Below are positions 21,437 to 33,203 of a DNA stretch of 64,000 nt, piece by piece. The position numbers and the translations under genes were made by a program. Below the pieces are notes generated by a model. That model was given only the letters and a program-made list of their open reading frames with translations, was not told the origin of the DNA and did not search any database. Position 1 is the stretch's first letter. Every line of letters starts with the position of its first letter. The stretch comes from Acephala macrosclerotiorum (lineage: Eukaryota > Ascomycota > Leotiomycetes > Helotiales > Mollisiaceae): assembly GCA_014904845.1 (NCBI GenBank), contig MU119323.1, forward strand, positions 62,001 to 126,000. The letters run 5' to 3'.

Positions 21437-22540
21437 TCAAAATGAGGTTATATCTCCATCTCTATCAATACACTCGCTCACAGTTTCTACCATCTTCTCA
21501 ATCTCCTTATTGATGTCCTGCACAGTGATCTTCTTTTACTTTTTTTCAATATAGCGCCTTAAATCAGTCTGATTAGTAGGCTTCCTTTTCTTGACTCGTT
21601 ACTTGAATTTGCGCCAGATCCTCTCAATAAGATTGAAGTCTAAAGAGTTAACAAAGTGCCTAAACTTCAATTGCTTGATCTTATGCTCATTCTTGAAATC
21701 ATTAGATGCATTGTCCACTGATTTGATCCCATGTGCTCCCTCATTATCCTCTTGAAATGTCTATTTACAAATTAAGTGAGATGCAACTGCTCTTGCCCGC
21801 TGCTTCTCGAAGAATAGACGGACTACTGGATCAAGAAACTGCTCTACATAGTCATTTCCATCAATGTGTCTGTCCATAAAGACCAATTTGCTCTTGAAAT
21901 TCCATCCAATCATTGCAGAGACTGTAAATGAGACCTTGGCTTAATCAATCCGTTTATACACTTTGTCCAAATGATCTCTATACAGCTTGCCATTTTCATC
22001 TCTCCTACGCCTGCGATAACACTTCTTTTTCCTTCTCATATTATGTGCAAAGTGACATGCATCTGAGTACAAGATGTTCTTGTATTGAAGCAATATCCAG
22101 CTCATTCCATCCTTCAAAGTCCTACAGTATTCATCTCTCTCTCTCATGTTTTTAAGAATCAAAAACTTTTTTTCTGCAGCCCAAAAATGGCCAATCCCTT
22201 CTCTTTTGAATGCAGTATTCAAAGTCGGTACACTGCAATCAAAATCAAAGTGATCAATAAACTCATCTACAGTCATAGAACCTCGAGACCAGTGCCCTTC
22301 CATCTCTTGTTTTAACCATAAAACCTTCTCTCTTGGAATGATAAATTTGGCACTTCTCGTAAAGCGTGCAGTTCGAATAAAGTCCTCATCTAGCTCGCAG
22401 ATGTCTTTGACAGTTGACTATGGCTTTTGCACAAGCTTTGCTATCTCTGTGATTGTTTTGCAAGACTTGAAATATCGTAAGGTGTTGATCTCTTTGTTAG
22501 ACTTTCGAGTGGTTTTAGTGCTGAGTAAGCATTGCAATGG
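21437..22540 (-). mobile_element. Tc1/mariner-like DDE transposase relic
   Basis: The minus strand encodes an N-terminal helix-turn-helix (TLRYFKSCKTITEIAKLVQK), a second DNA-binding part, then LNTAFKREGIGHF and LKNMRERDEYCRTLKD. The catalytic core follows: ILYSDACHF (first Asp), TFQEDNEGAHGIKSVDNAS (second Asp region) and FVNSLDFNLIERIWRKFK (third acidic residue, the family SPDLNPIENIW block). Five in-frame stops interrupt an otherwise continuous frame: after KRID, ICK, RKFK and IEKK, and within QKP-STVKD. It is much less AT-biased than the copia element beside it, so it escaped most RIP or arrived later. Element ends could not be fixed. Confidence 0.85.
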
Positions 22541-22629
22541 ATATAATGTCCCCGCACCTAGTTAGATCTTTAAAACCTAAATCAATCAATCAGACTATTA
22601 AGTCCATCGAATATATTACTCAAATTGAT
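22497..22629. repeat. 133-bp direct repeat, left copy (beside copia element)
   Basis: Aligns base for base with 27844-27976. Of 18 differences, 16 are C-to-T or G-to-A in the right copy. It is either the remnant of the copia 5' LTR or the end of the mariner element, whose N-terminal codons (STKTTRKSNKE) read into it. Confidence 0.75.
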
Positions 22630-22639
22630 AGATTATAAG

Positions 22640-25600
22640 TTCGGAAGATACTCATTGAAACCGTCGTATTTTTTTACTTTAAAATATTAATTCTATTCGC
22701 TATAGCGATTCTAGCAGTTTTAATTGGTATTATAGTACCTACTTTTACAGTATTTTACTACGTCTACAAATGGGATAAAATTGAAATTCTCATAGGAAAT
22801 AACTATTCTCGATTTAAAAACTCTTATTTAATCGCTTTTGCTAATATCTATACTATAAAACTAGTTAATAGTAAAAAATTGAAACCGGTTTTTTTTGCGT
22901 CAATTGATCGGATTACGACTTGGGAAAAAAAAACTACTAAAACTATTCAAATCATTTCAAATAGCGTAAACGACAAACTATAAAACAAAATTTTTCTATT
23001 AGTTTTTTTCGAAAATATCAAAAAAATTTAAAACGAATTCAAAAAATACGATAAAATCGTTGATTTTGTTTAAGTATTTATTTAACGAACGAACTTTGAA
23101 TAAAAAAAGTTTGAGATTTTTAAAAGAATCAAAGAATTCGTATATCGTTTCGAGTTTTATAAATTTCAGTTCGCAACGATTGAAAGACTAATTATTAATA
23201 ATGAGATTTTAGATCGAATTATAGTAATTATTTCTAAGAATAGTAATTATAAAGACACGAAATATTATATTTTTCGTTTGTTAAAAGTCGAGTGTATACT
23301 CGATAAAATGGTTATTATATTACAAGTACATGATAAGAGAGAGATTTCAGTAATTGCAAACTATACTCGTGGAGAAAGACAATAACGTGGTCGTGGGTAA
23401 TCTCGTGGTAGTAGATAAACTAGAAATAGAAAGCGAAGGATTGATCGCGGTAATCGCAATAATAACAACAATAGATATTGTAGAAAGAAAAGAAACAATT
23501 GTAGAAAATTTAAATTATTAGTATTTCGTTCTATAAAATCTAAAGATCGTTGAGACGATGATAGCGATAATAAAAAACTCGTTGATTATAATAAATTTGA
23601 TTTAAATCAATGTGATTAATGTATACGCTATAGATATTATAAGATTGAGTGTAAAATAAAACGAAGAAGTAAAAAAACTGACAGAAAACAAAATCAGAAG
23701 AACTCTAAACAAATAAAAATTGCAACAATTAAATCTACTACTAGAGCAAGTATAGTAATTATAAGCAAAATACAATAGAGTTTTTTTTCTTCTGTTTATT
23801 TCATCGTATCCATAGTACTTTCACTAGTAATAATAGTATTTACTCGACTGCTATTCAAAAATAAGACTAAGAGACATATCGAGCGTTTATATATGAATTC
23901 TGTTTATTACTCTCGATAAATGAAAGTTTATACTAGTAAAAAACAATTTTTACTCTTACTATTTTTATCAATTCGAGCATTGATTGAACGAGCTCAGACT
24001 TTACTATTTACTTTAAACTCTAGTACTTCGAAACACTTTAATAATGTGTAATTTAATTTCATACACTTAAAACGCTAACAAATATTAAACAAAGTTATTA
24101 CGATAAACAATACTATTGTAAACGCGATTAAATATCAAGATCAAATTTAAATAATTTCTTAAAAAAAACTAAAACTCAGAAAAATTTAATATATATTAAA
24201 TTTTAAAACAATAAAATTAATTTCTATTTTACAATTTATAGAAAATAGAATATTGATTATATTTAAGAGAAAACGAGCAATTAGTATTACAAATAATAAA
24301 AATAAAAAAGTAATATTTACAGTTTTTAAAAATTTTAAAAATAATCTCTTTATATTAAATCAATATTAAAATGTTAATAATACTATTATATATTCGACGA
24401 ATATTGCTTCGAATATACTAACGAGAACTCGATTATTAATAGAGCTCTTTAAAACAATAAATTTTAAGAAAACTCTATAAAAACTTATATATTGGCGTTT
24501 TGATTATATCAATTATAATATACTTCGAAAACTGGTCAATATTACAAATATAAAAATATCGAGATTCAGACTATATATTGAGTATAAAACATGTAAAGTT
24601 TGTACAATAAATAAAATCAAAAATTTTTTTAGAAAAAAAACAAACAATAGAATTACTAGAAAAAAGAAGAGATTGCATAGTAATATTTCTAGTAAATTGC
24701 TTAAGTTTTATAAAAAAAATTAATATTTCTTTTTAATTACAAACGACGTAATACAGTATTTTTGGATTAGATTTCTAAAAAATAAAAGTGTAAAAAAAAT
24801 CCAGTTTTATATTCGTGAAATTTATAGAATTATTAAAAGAAATACAAAAAAAAATATTGCTTATTTTAAATATAACAATAGATCGAGCGAATTCGAAGAA
24901 AATTTCTAAAAATAGCTCAAAATACTATTCAGTTCTCCTAGGTATAAGTTTTGTTTACTATACAAACACTCATTGAATAATGTTATTAAGCGAGCAATAC
25001 AAACAATAAACAATATTACCAAATTTATGATTTACGAAATCAAGTTTCTATTGATCTTTTGAGACTATATTGTAGAGTATGTAATCTGAATTAAGAATAA
25101 AATGTTAACGAACGTACTTTTATAGCCAGTCTCGAAATTTAAATCAAAGAATCAAAAAATATGTATTTTATTTGAAACTTATACTAGAAAAAAATTAAAT
25201 TCTCTAATATTGCAAAAAATTTTAATTACTTTTAAATACTAAATCAATATTAAAAAACTCAAAAATCAATCAAGTAAATAGACTTTTAAAATCAAAGAAA
25301 AGTATATTTTCGTAAATATTACTAAAAACAATATTTACAAATTATTGAACTATAAAACATTGAAAAAGATTTTCTCAATTGATGTTAAATTCTATAAATA
25401 CAAATTCTCAAAATTCTTTATTTCTTAAGAATTTAAGCATATTATAATAAATCTGTTTATTACTAATAATACAATTTACGATTATATCGTTATTAATACA
25501 CTAATTGATTACTTTTTTAGTAATGAGATGATTAATAGTACTAAAACACGTACTAATAAGAATAATAATACTAAAATAAATACTTGTAAAAATAGAATTG

Positions 25601-27490
25601 AAATAAGCTTAAAACTAATAATTAAACAAGACTTTAGTATTTAAAGCTTTAATCAAACTCAAAAGCAATATTTATTTCAAATATTAAAAATTAACGATCG
25701 AACGATTAAAAGAATTAAAAATCTTTATAATTTTTTTATTAAGGCGAGAAAAACAATAAATAGTAAATTGAATAATAAAAAAATACTTTTCTTTTAAACG
25801 GTAAAACAACTAATAAAGACTTTAAACGTTGTTTACTTGGATGAAAAAAAATCATTTTCTTTAAGTGTATTTAACGTTTTATTCGAGTTTTTGATTATTA
25901 ATAAAACTTTAAAAAAAAATGTTTTTAATTAGATGAAAGTAATTGTTATTGAACTCGAAGTTTTTTAAAAGATAAGTACTTATAAGATTATCACGAAAAA
26001 GTCATTAAATGATAGAAAGATTATTTCAAGTAAATAAATATTGAAAAAGAGATTTAATACTCGTAGTAAATTGATTCGACGTAAAGCTAAAATTGTTATT
26101 AGAGAATTCGAGTAAATTTACGATATTGATTATTTTGAGACGTTTGTTTCTATTATGAGATATATAATTCTACGAATATTTTTAGTATTTACTGTAGAGT
26201 ATAATCTAGAAATAGATTATATTGATATAAATTTAGCGTTTTTAAACTCTTTTTTTAAAGAGGAGATTTACATAGAAATTTTTGAGTTTTTTTATGAATT
26301 TTATTTTGAATTCAAAGATAGAAATATTTATTTTTTACTTAAGAAATTATTCTACGAATTTAAACAAGTTTTTCGAATATAACTCGATAAAATCAAGTAA
26401 TATTTCGAAGAATTGAAACTTATCGTATTTGAAACTAATTTTAATCTTTTTATAAGAGAAAAAGTTTATATTTTTTTGTTTGTCGACGATATATTGATTA
26501 TTGAAAATAAAGTAAATACGAACGTTATTAAGATCAAAATCAGAGAGCGTTAAAAAAGCAAAGATTTCAATTCTATTATTGTTTTCATAGGATTTTAGAT
26601 TGAAAAAAATCGCGAGAATTATATTTTTACAATTTATTAAAAGATGTATACAAATAAGTTGTTACTATAGTTCAATTTCGAATACTCGAATCAAATGAAT
26701 TTATTATTTTCGCAAAGTATAGTTTTACGAGAAAAAGAAAAAGAAAATTGATTGAGTGAAAACGATTTTTATTTTTACAAACAAATTATTAATATTACGA
26801 TTTATTTAATTAATTGCACGAAATTAGATATTAGTTATTATATTAGTCAATTTATTAGATTTATATTCAATGCGTATTTCGAATATTTACGTTTTACGAA
26901 ATAGTTTTTTCGATATTTTAATAGAATGAAAACGATGGAAATTATTTACAAAAAAACGTCGATCAAAGGTTATAGTATATTTTTCGATTTTACGTGAAAA
27001 ATTGAAAACGATTGTAAATCGTTTTTAGGATAAATAGTAATACTAAGAAATAGAGTAGTTTTATAAGTAGTACAAAAACAATAAAATACAATACAAAGTT
27101 CGATAAAAATAGAGATTATAGCAACGAATGAAATCGCAAAAGAAGTAGTTTGATTAGAGAAACTATAGTCGGAAATTATTAAAGAATTTTTTAAAGAATT
27201 TTTTATTTTATATTGCGATAATTTTTTTGCGATCGATTTTAGTACGAATACGAAGTTCTCGAATAAATTTAAGTATATTAAAATTCGATATTTTTATATA
27301 AAGAACGATATAGTTACTAGAAACAGATTAAAAGTGGAATCAGTTTTAGAGAACGATCAAGTCGTAGATATTCTTACGAAACAATTATTTTACAATCGGT
27401 TTACGATTTATAAGACTATAATAAGTTTGAATGAGAATTGGTTTAATACAGAGAAGACTATAGCGCTGTTTACGAATTTCAAGGATTAGA
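22640..27490 (+). mobile_element. Heavily RIP-mutated Ty1/copia retrotransposon (gag-pol relic)
   Basis: The plus strand holds, in copia order: gag-like sequence (about 23100-23500) with a zinc-knuckle trace (C-x2-C...C near 23610-23660), an integrase trace (about 24650-25090, with IQTINNITKFMIYE), reverse transcriptase (26100-26560, with IDYIDINLAFLNSFFKEEIY and FVDDILII in place of YVDD), and an RNase H/C-terminal part (CDNFFAIDFSTNTKFSNKF and VVDILTKQL, ending near 27489). Stop codons, mostly TAA and TAG, occur throughout, and A/T bias is extreme, as expected from RIP. It has no coding capacity. Confidence 0.88.
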
Positions 27491-27843
27491 ATAATAGTAG
27501 TAAAAGAACAAGCTGGAATAAAACGAAAGCTTTTTTGAACAGATTTGAAGTACTCTTTGACTGTGGAATAAAAGCTGAAAATGCTTTATTTAGAATTGAA
27601 TTTCTATAGAGAGAGTAGACTTTTTTTAGTTTTTTATAAGCTCTTTTACGAAGCAGTTGAAACTAGTACTATAGAGTTTAATGAGACTTTTTACGACGAT
27701 TCGACGCTGCAATTGATAAGAGATAAGAAACGATAGATTACAATAATGGTTAGTGCGATAATCACGTAAAAATATTGATTATTTATATTACTTTGAACAT
27801 TGGAATAAATATATTTCTACAATGCTTTTTAGTAGAAAGCGTA

Positions 27844-27976
27844 TTAGACTTTCGAGTGGTTTTAGTACTAAGTAAATACTGCAATAGATATAATATTCTC
27901 GTACTTAGTTAAATCTTTAAAACTTAAATCAATTAATCAAACCATTAAATCCATCGAATATATTACTCAAATTAAT
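27844..27976. repeat. 133-bp direct repeat, right copy (beside copia element)
   Basis: Same length and register as 22497-22629 but depleted of C and G. If these are LTR parts, this is the 3' LTR end. If they are mariner ends, this is a truncated second mariner copy. Confidence 0.75.
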
Positions 27977-28640
27977 ACTTTTTGCGTGTAAAAGTATCGA
28001 TTTCTCTTTTTTCTGTTTTGCGCTCGTTTTATTCTATAGTAGTTTTGTAGTGTTTTTTGAGTTTTTCAAGTGTTTGAGAAAAGGTTTGATCAAATGGAAT
28101 TTCTATAATAGTATTGTAATTGATAGAATAATAGAGAATAAGAAGAAAGTAGTTATGAATAGAGATAAACAATTAACAAGGTTCGTGCGAGTTGTTAGTT
28201 TTACGGTCATAAATTTTATTCGTTTCGAATGAGCGATTTTATTCAAATTTAATCGAGGTGCCCAAATGCAGCGATTTGATTGGTCTGTTAAGAAATGTCG
28301 CGGCACGTGACGCTGGGAAAGGAATACCAAAGCTTTGATTCTATTATATTTACAATTATAATTTATTAATTAATTCAAATTACATAAAAATTGTAAATAA
28401 GTTGAAATTCAATTAAATACCGTCAAATTCCAAGTTTTAAGTGATTTTATTAATCCGTTGTTGCGCAAATCAATAGAATATAGTCGCGCTTAGCAAAAAT
28501 GGCGATTGCAAAACTTCCAAGTACGCTTCTGCCTTAGGCACTAAGACCGGCAACCGCTCTTTCTGGTGCGAAATACTAAAACTCTCTAAGTGCATTTCTA
28601 CCTTAGGCATTAAAGCACTTATTTAAGTGTTAAATATTTT
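27977..28640. other. AT-leaning spacer, no gene
   Basis: Moderately AT-rich with a short normal-composition piece near 28250-28330. The 60-75 codon frames have low-complexity translations. From 28510 it contains degenerate fragments (tctgccttaggcactaa) of the tandem repeat that follows. Confidence 0.4.
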
Positions 28641-29220
28641 TATAGCTGCGCAGCTTTCGAGAGGGGTCCCAGGGGGTCTTCCCCTGGAATTATATGCTAA
28701 GTGAAGTGATTTATATTGATTGAATCGATCGTAGCATTTCAATATAAGAGACGGGGGTCCTAGGAGATATCCCCTGGTGTGAGGCTCTGCTGGAAGTACG
28801 TTCCTGCCTAAAGCGCTAAGGCACTTAAGTGCTAGAACTGCTCTACGACTACGCAACTCTCGAGGGGGGGTCCCGGGTCTCCCCCTGGAATTATATATTA
28901 AAGAAAGTAATTTAAATTGATTGAATCGATCGTAGTAACTTGATATAAGAAACGGGGGTCCTAGGGGGTGTCCCCCTGGTAATATGAGGCTCCGCAGCAA
29001 GTGCGTTTCTGCCTTAGGCATTTAAATACTAAAACACCAAAAATCCATTCCACAGCTGCACAACTCTCGAGGGGGGTCCTAGGGGGTCTCCCCCTAGTAA
29101 ATAACTCTCTATAATCAATTGAATCGATCGTAGTAACTAAATATAAGACGGGGGTCACAGGGGGTGTCCCCCTGTAATAAAACTCCGTAGCAAGTGGGTT
29201 TCTGCCTTAGGCACTAACGA
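28641..29220. repeat. Tandem repeat, about 2.8 units of 205 bp with GC-rich palindromes
   Basis: Three units start near 28641, 28845 and 29050. Each contains ctctcgaggggggtcc, a palindromic gggggtcc...cccctgg block, ttgattgaatcgatcgtagt, a second gggggtcctagggggt block, and tctgccttaggca. Minus-strand frames through it repeat the peptide NSRGRP-GTPLESCAA but look like by-products. I know of no family for it. The alternation of GC clusters and AT linker recalls fungal mitochondrial intergenic DNA. Confidence 0.8.
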
Positions 29221-29380
29221 GCTTATCAGCTTATCGGCTCTCACCGCCCGGCAGAATCTGGAACCCTACCTCAATAACTATTCCAACTTCAAATGCTTAT
29301 AAAACGCTCAAATTAAGAGGTTTTAGCTTGAAATGTAAAATAAAAATAAATTAATAAAGCCGAAGACTTTGTAGCCCCCC

Positions 29381-29396
29381 GCAGGGGCGCCCCTGC
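29381..29396. repeat. 16-bp perfect GC palindrome
   Basis: gcaggggcgcccctgc is self-complementary over all 16 bases. It lies between the tandem repeat and a long hairpin. Confidence 0.85.
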
Positions 29397-29429
29397 GAGG
29401 CCTGCGGAGCAAAATGTGCGTCGAGTAAA

Positions 29430-29491
29430 GAAAGAAAAGGCCCATCCGCTATTGGCTCGCTTAGCGAGCCGCTGGACGGGCCCTTTCTTTC
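29430..29491. repeat. Long inverted repeat / hairpin
   Basis: The arms gaaagaaaaggcccatcc and ggacgggccctttctttc pair with few mismatches around an inner ggctcgc-ttagcgagcc stem. This is a strong cruciform or RNA hairpin candidate. It sits just before another AT-rich stretch (29510-29690). Confidence 0.8.
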
Positions 29492-29695
29492 GGTACGAGA
29501 GAAACATTTTTAATATACTTATTTAAAATACGTACTAATTTCGATTATATTATTTTACGTAATTAAAAAATTTATATTTATTAAAACTTTTTAAAAAAAA
29601 AAAATATTATATTTAATTTTAATTTTATTATTTTTTTAAAAAATAATTAAAATATACTTTAAATTAATATAAATACTAACGTAAGGATGCGTATT

Positions 29696-29779
29696 ACGTA
29701 CCCTCTTTTAAGCCAATCAGAGCGCCAGGATTCAAGTTTAGCGAGTGCATATGCACTGAACTAGTAAAAAAGGGTACGT
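29696..29779. repeat. 84-bp palindromic repeat, copy 2 (left of HET gene)
   Basis: Bounded by acgtaccct and its inverse agggtacgt. Inverted relative to copies 1 and 3. Similarity to copy 3 continues about 20 bp towards the HET gene (tttatagtggttgctttca against the inverse of tggaagcaactattataagg). Confidence 0.8.
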
Positions 29780-30020
29780 TTTTATAGTGGTTGCTTTCAA
29801 AGATGGAAACATACCGTACAGGACGCACTAGCCAGCCGAGCGTATGTTCGACGAGCAATAAAGGTTTACAGCAACCCGAAGAAAAGTCTGCAGCTTAATA
29901 AAGCAAGTTTCAATAATCAAGCCAATGCATATTATAAAACAACGCGCTAGTATTAAAAGATCGATACAATATCACAGAGCAGTGCGTATTATTAATACGG
30001 GGATACTATTGCGACCATGT

Positions 30021-31967
30021 CTACAGCAAGATAAACAATTTCTTTCTCGAGAGACCCTCTTCCAATGCTTCTCCATACATGATTCCGTGCAAATAACATT
30101 CGCCAACAAATCTATATTTGCCACCGTCAACCGGACGAAGGATGTAAGGTGTCCTGCCACCCAGCAAGACACATACCAGGTCTCCTTGCTCCATGGTAGC
30201 ATCTCCAACGCCAATGTGACCACTTGTAGTCCCAAACAGTGCTCTTCCACCGCATGTCCTAGGCACATCCTTCCCAAAAGTGGGCAACTTTGTGTGTGCC
30301 CCAACCAGAGATTTCAATCTTAAATATTCCGCCTCCCATTCCTTGTTCAAGGTTTCAACATCTACTGTACGTCCCTCTTCTATCATTCTTGATATCGTTT
30401 GCTCGTATACCGCGACACAAAAGTGTTGGAAGTCAATAGCATGATAGGTTTCTGCGTCTGCATCGGCCATGCGGATGATTGTATCAGACATGGTGAGAGT
30501 CTGCGCCAATGCCTCGTCCAAGCTCTCTCCATTTGGGTAACCAGCGTCTTTGTTCTGCAGCACACTCCAAATGTCCAAGACGAAGTCCCAAAGCCGAGAT
30601 CGAGAGAGTGGATCACGAGCATAGAGGTTTACGCTTGTGGAGACCTCAGTAAATACGAAACCGGAGAGTGAGATCTCGTCCCATGCGGATGGCTCGATAA
30701 CAGGCCCAGGGTACTCCTTTCCTCCGGCACTAAATTTAGATGAAAATGCCATTCCGGATATCGCGAATAGTTGCATTGGTTTATTTTCCTCTTCACCATT
30801 CCGCACATCATCATTATGCTTCGGAGGGCGCCAACGAACTACCCAAGATGGAAAGGGTTCGTCAGTCGGCGTCTTAGGTTTCTGGCCACTTTTGGTCGAA
30901 TACTGGTTGACACTTGCAAGGACTTGAAGTGGATAGGTGAACTGTCCTGATGGTTTCTGAAGAAGAAGCCGGGTTACTTCGGTGTAAAGTTCTCTTATGG
31001 AAATCTGATAATTGACGGTGATTTGCGGTCCTTCTTTTGCAAGTCCTAGCAACGAATATATCTTGTCCAATTCCACAGTTGCTTCGAGGTTTCGGCTCCA
31101 TTCTAGCAAGGTTACGAGCGGTAAAGGCTCCCATTTAAATCCTCGTCCAATTCGAGACGTCCTGCATAAGTCGTAAACATTTCGTAGAACCTCGGAGAAT
31201 CCGGGATGAATGCCTCCATAGGATTTCGATCCAAAGAACCGCGTGGCGTTGCACAAATCAGACCAAGCGAATAGATGCGGTCCAACCAGGACAACAGCCT
31301 GAGACGCCAACGCCGACTCCTGCTTGATCCAACAGCGTGAGAACCATTTCCGGCCAAGAAGCCTGGCCAATGACTGCCATTCATCTCTTTCGTCTATTGA
31401 TGGGAACCCTCTTGCAGTGTTCACCTTGTCGTCAAACTCTTCGTAGGTAATGGCTGCCGGTGGCTGCCCATGCGTGCGTGCTCCTGGTTCCTGAAGCGTG
31501 CAGATAGATGCAGTGCGAATCATTTTGATTGCTTGTATGGTTGATTCGTCTTCTAGGCCGAGCCATATGATAACAGCCGTTGCTTGCTGATAGATGTTTT
31601 TCATTAGTGGGACTTGAATCGATTTCTCATTCGTATTTTCTTGGTTTATACATATGGCGTCGACCCAGAGAGTCCTTGACTTTTCCTTCAACCGTAATTG
31701 CCGTAAAGCATCGAAGAGATTTTGTGTGATTTTGATCTCTGACCCATTGCATATGATCGTGTGACAGAAGTCAGGCTCTCCCCAAGTATATGACAGCGCA
31801 TAGAAAGGGCTCTCAATCGTTGGTGAGCCATTGGTATCTAAAATCTTAGCACTCTTGAGCTCGCACTGTATTTCCGAAGTACGATGCTCGTCTGGGAAGA
31901 GCGTAAGAATGCGGATCGATTTTGAGTCCACGGGCAAGGGATTATAGATGGAGGATTTTTGAGACAT
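30021..31967 (-). CDS. HET-domain protein, 648 aa, intact
   Basis: One uninterrupted exon. The N-terminal HET domain shows FYALSYTWGEPDFCHTIICN, ITQNLFDALRQLRLKEKSRT, LWVDAICINQENTNEKSIQV, MKNIYQQATAVIIWLGLEDE and RKWFSRCWIKQESALASQAV. The middle has VELDKIYSLLGLAKEG and FPSWVVRWRPP; the C-terminus has GRALFGTTSGHIGVGDATME and GDLVCVLLGG, the usual HET-protein end. Such proteins act in the cytosol and cause growth arrest or death when strains differing at partner loci fuse; which partner applies is unknown. The gene is undamaged although AT-rich RIP blocks lie on both sides, and inverted copies of a small repeat bracket it. Confidence 0.93.
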   Translation of the reverse strand: MSQKSSIYNPLPVDSKSIRILTLFPDEHRTSEIQCELKSAKILDTNGSPTIESPFYALSYTWGEPDFCHTIICNGSEIKITQNLFDALRQLRLKEKSRTLWVDAICINQENTNEKSIQVPLMKNIYQQATAVIIWLGLEDESTIQAIKMIRTASICTLQEPGARTHGQPPAAITYEEFDDKVNTARGFPSIDERDEWQSLARLLGRKWFSRCWIKQESALASQAVVLVGPHLFAWSDLCNATRFFGSKSYGGIHPGFSEVLRNVYDLCRTSRIGRGFKWEPLPLVTLLEWSRNLEATVELDKIYSLLGLAKEGPQITVNYQISIRELYTEVTRLLLQKPSGQFTYPLQVLASVNQYSTKSGQKPKTPTDEPFPSWVVRWRPPKHNDDVRNGEEENKPMQLFAISGMAFSSKFSAGGKEYPGPVIEPSAWDEISLSGFVFTEVSTSVNLYARDPLSRSRLWDFVLDIWSVLQNKDAGYPNGESLDEALAQTLTMSDTIIRMADADAETYHAIDFQHFCVAVYEQTISRMIEEGRTVDVETLNKEWEAEYLRLKSLVGAHTKLPTFGKDVPRTCGGRALFGTTSGHIGVGDATMEQGDLVCVLLGGRTPYILRPVDGGKYRFVGECYLHGIMYGEALEEGLSRKKLFILL

Positions 31968-32263
31968 TCTGAGATCGGTGTAGTAAGGTAAATAGGGCCC
32001 TTTAGAGAGAAGAACAAGCTGTTATCGGGTACAGCATGGCGGTGGGAACTGATTTCTGAAGAAATTTCCCCATGTCTCACCAACCCTGCCGGGGCAGCTT
32101 CAGCTGAAGGCGCCACGCATGTGCGCTAGTACAAAATTGGAGTGAAAGCGTCCAAAAGCGGCGCCAGGATCCAAAAGGGCATGAAACGTGTCCTGGTGAC
32201 GGTTGGAGACTGTTTGACGTTCGTTATAACATGTCCAACTCGTGGAAGCAACTATTATAAGGA

Positions 32264-32349
32264 CGTACCCTTTTTTACTAGCTTAGTACATATGTACTCG
32301 TCAAAATAAAAATGCTCGCTTTTTAATTAATTTAAAAAAAAAGTACGTA
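32264..32349. repeat. 84-86 bp palindromic repeat, copy 3 (right of HET gene)
   Basis: Begins acgtacccttttttactag and ends aaagtacgt. The right half is AT-degraded. It has the same orientation as copy 1 and is inverted relative to copy 2. Confidence 0.75.
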
Positions 32350-33132
32350 ATATGTATTTTTATATTAATAATTATTTTTTTTATAAATTTTAATTATATA
32401 AAATAATATAATAATAAATTATTTAATTATAAAATTAAAATATATAATAAATTATTTTTAATATTATAATAATTAATATATTTAAAAAAAAATTTTTAAT
32501 AAACATTTAAATTTTATATTTTATATTTATAAAATAATTATTTAATATAATATAAAAAAAAAAATTTATTTATAAAAAACTTTTAAATTTTATCCATTTT
32601 ATAAAACTTTTAATATATAATACTTTTATTAATAAAAATTAAAAGTTCGAAATTATCGAAGATTCGTTTTATAAAGTAGAAATTAATTAAAAAAAACATA
32701 ATAGTTTTTACAGCTTTTTTAAGCCATTCGAAGTTCTGGACATTATTTGAAAATACGACTGTAACGACTTTGTCAAGATCGTTGACATCGAGCGGAGTAG
32801 AAAAATCCATAGGTCTCACGAAAAGAATAGTATATTGATTGGTAAAAATGTGCAAAGGATTTGCTGCCGGGAAACCGAAACCCGCTGTTGAACTTCCGCT
32901 TTGCGGCGAAGAGAAAAGTGGGCTGCTAATGACTGCAAAGGACTTGCTAAGCCGCAGGATGAACGCACTAACACACTGTGTCGTGTTTCCTGGAAGAGTA
33001 AAGTCTGGTGGCACTGTTACTCAGGACCCTTTCTCAAGGGTAAATACGAGGATCCGTGATCCGTGACTACAAGAAAGCCTTAGCAAATAAACCAAAGAGT
33101 AAAAAGGCTACAGTGTTTTAATTAGTGCGACC

Positions 33133-33203
33133 GAAGTATAGTGTGCACTCTAGTACAACGTACTTAGTATAATACGAAGCATTTGTATACCAGTTTAAAA
33201 GGA
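33133..33203. repeat. Direct repeat flanking AT-rich block, left copy
   Basis: cgaagtatagtg...tagtataatacgaagc...tttgtataccagtttaaaa resembles 33718-33789 (cgaagtatagta...ttagtatagtacagtt...tttgtattccagtttaaag). It may be the eroded ends of one element enclosing 33204-33717. Confidence 0.45.

Noticed and set aside
28623..29158. Minus-strand frames with repeated RGRPPGTPLESCAA peptide
   Set aside because: The periodicity comes from the DNA tandem repeat; the frames start and stop at random and have no domain.
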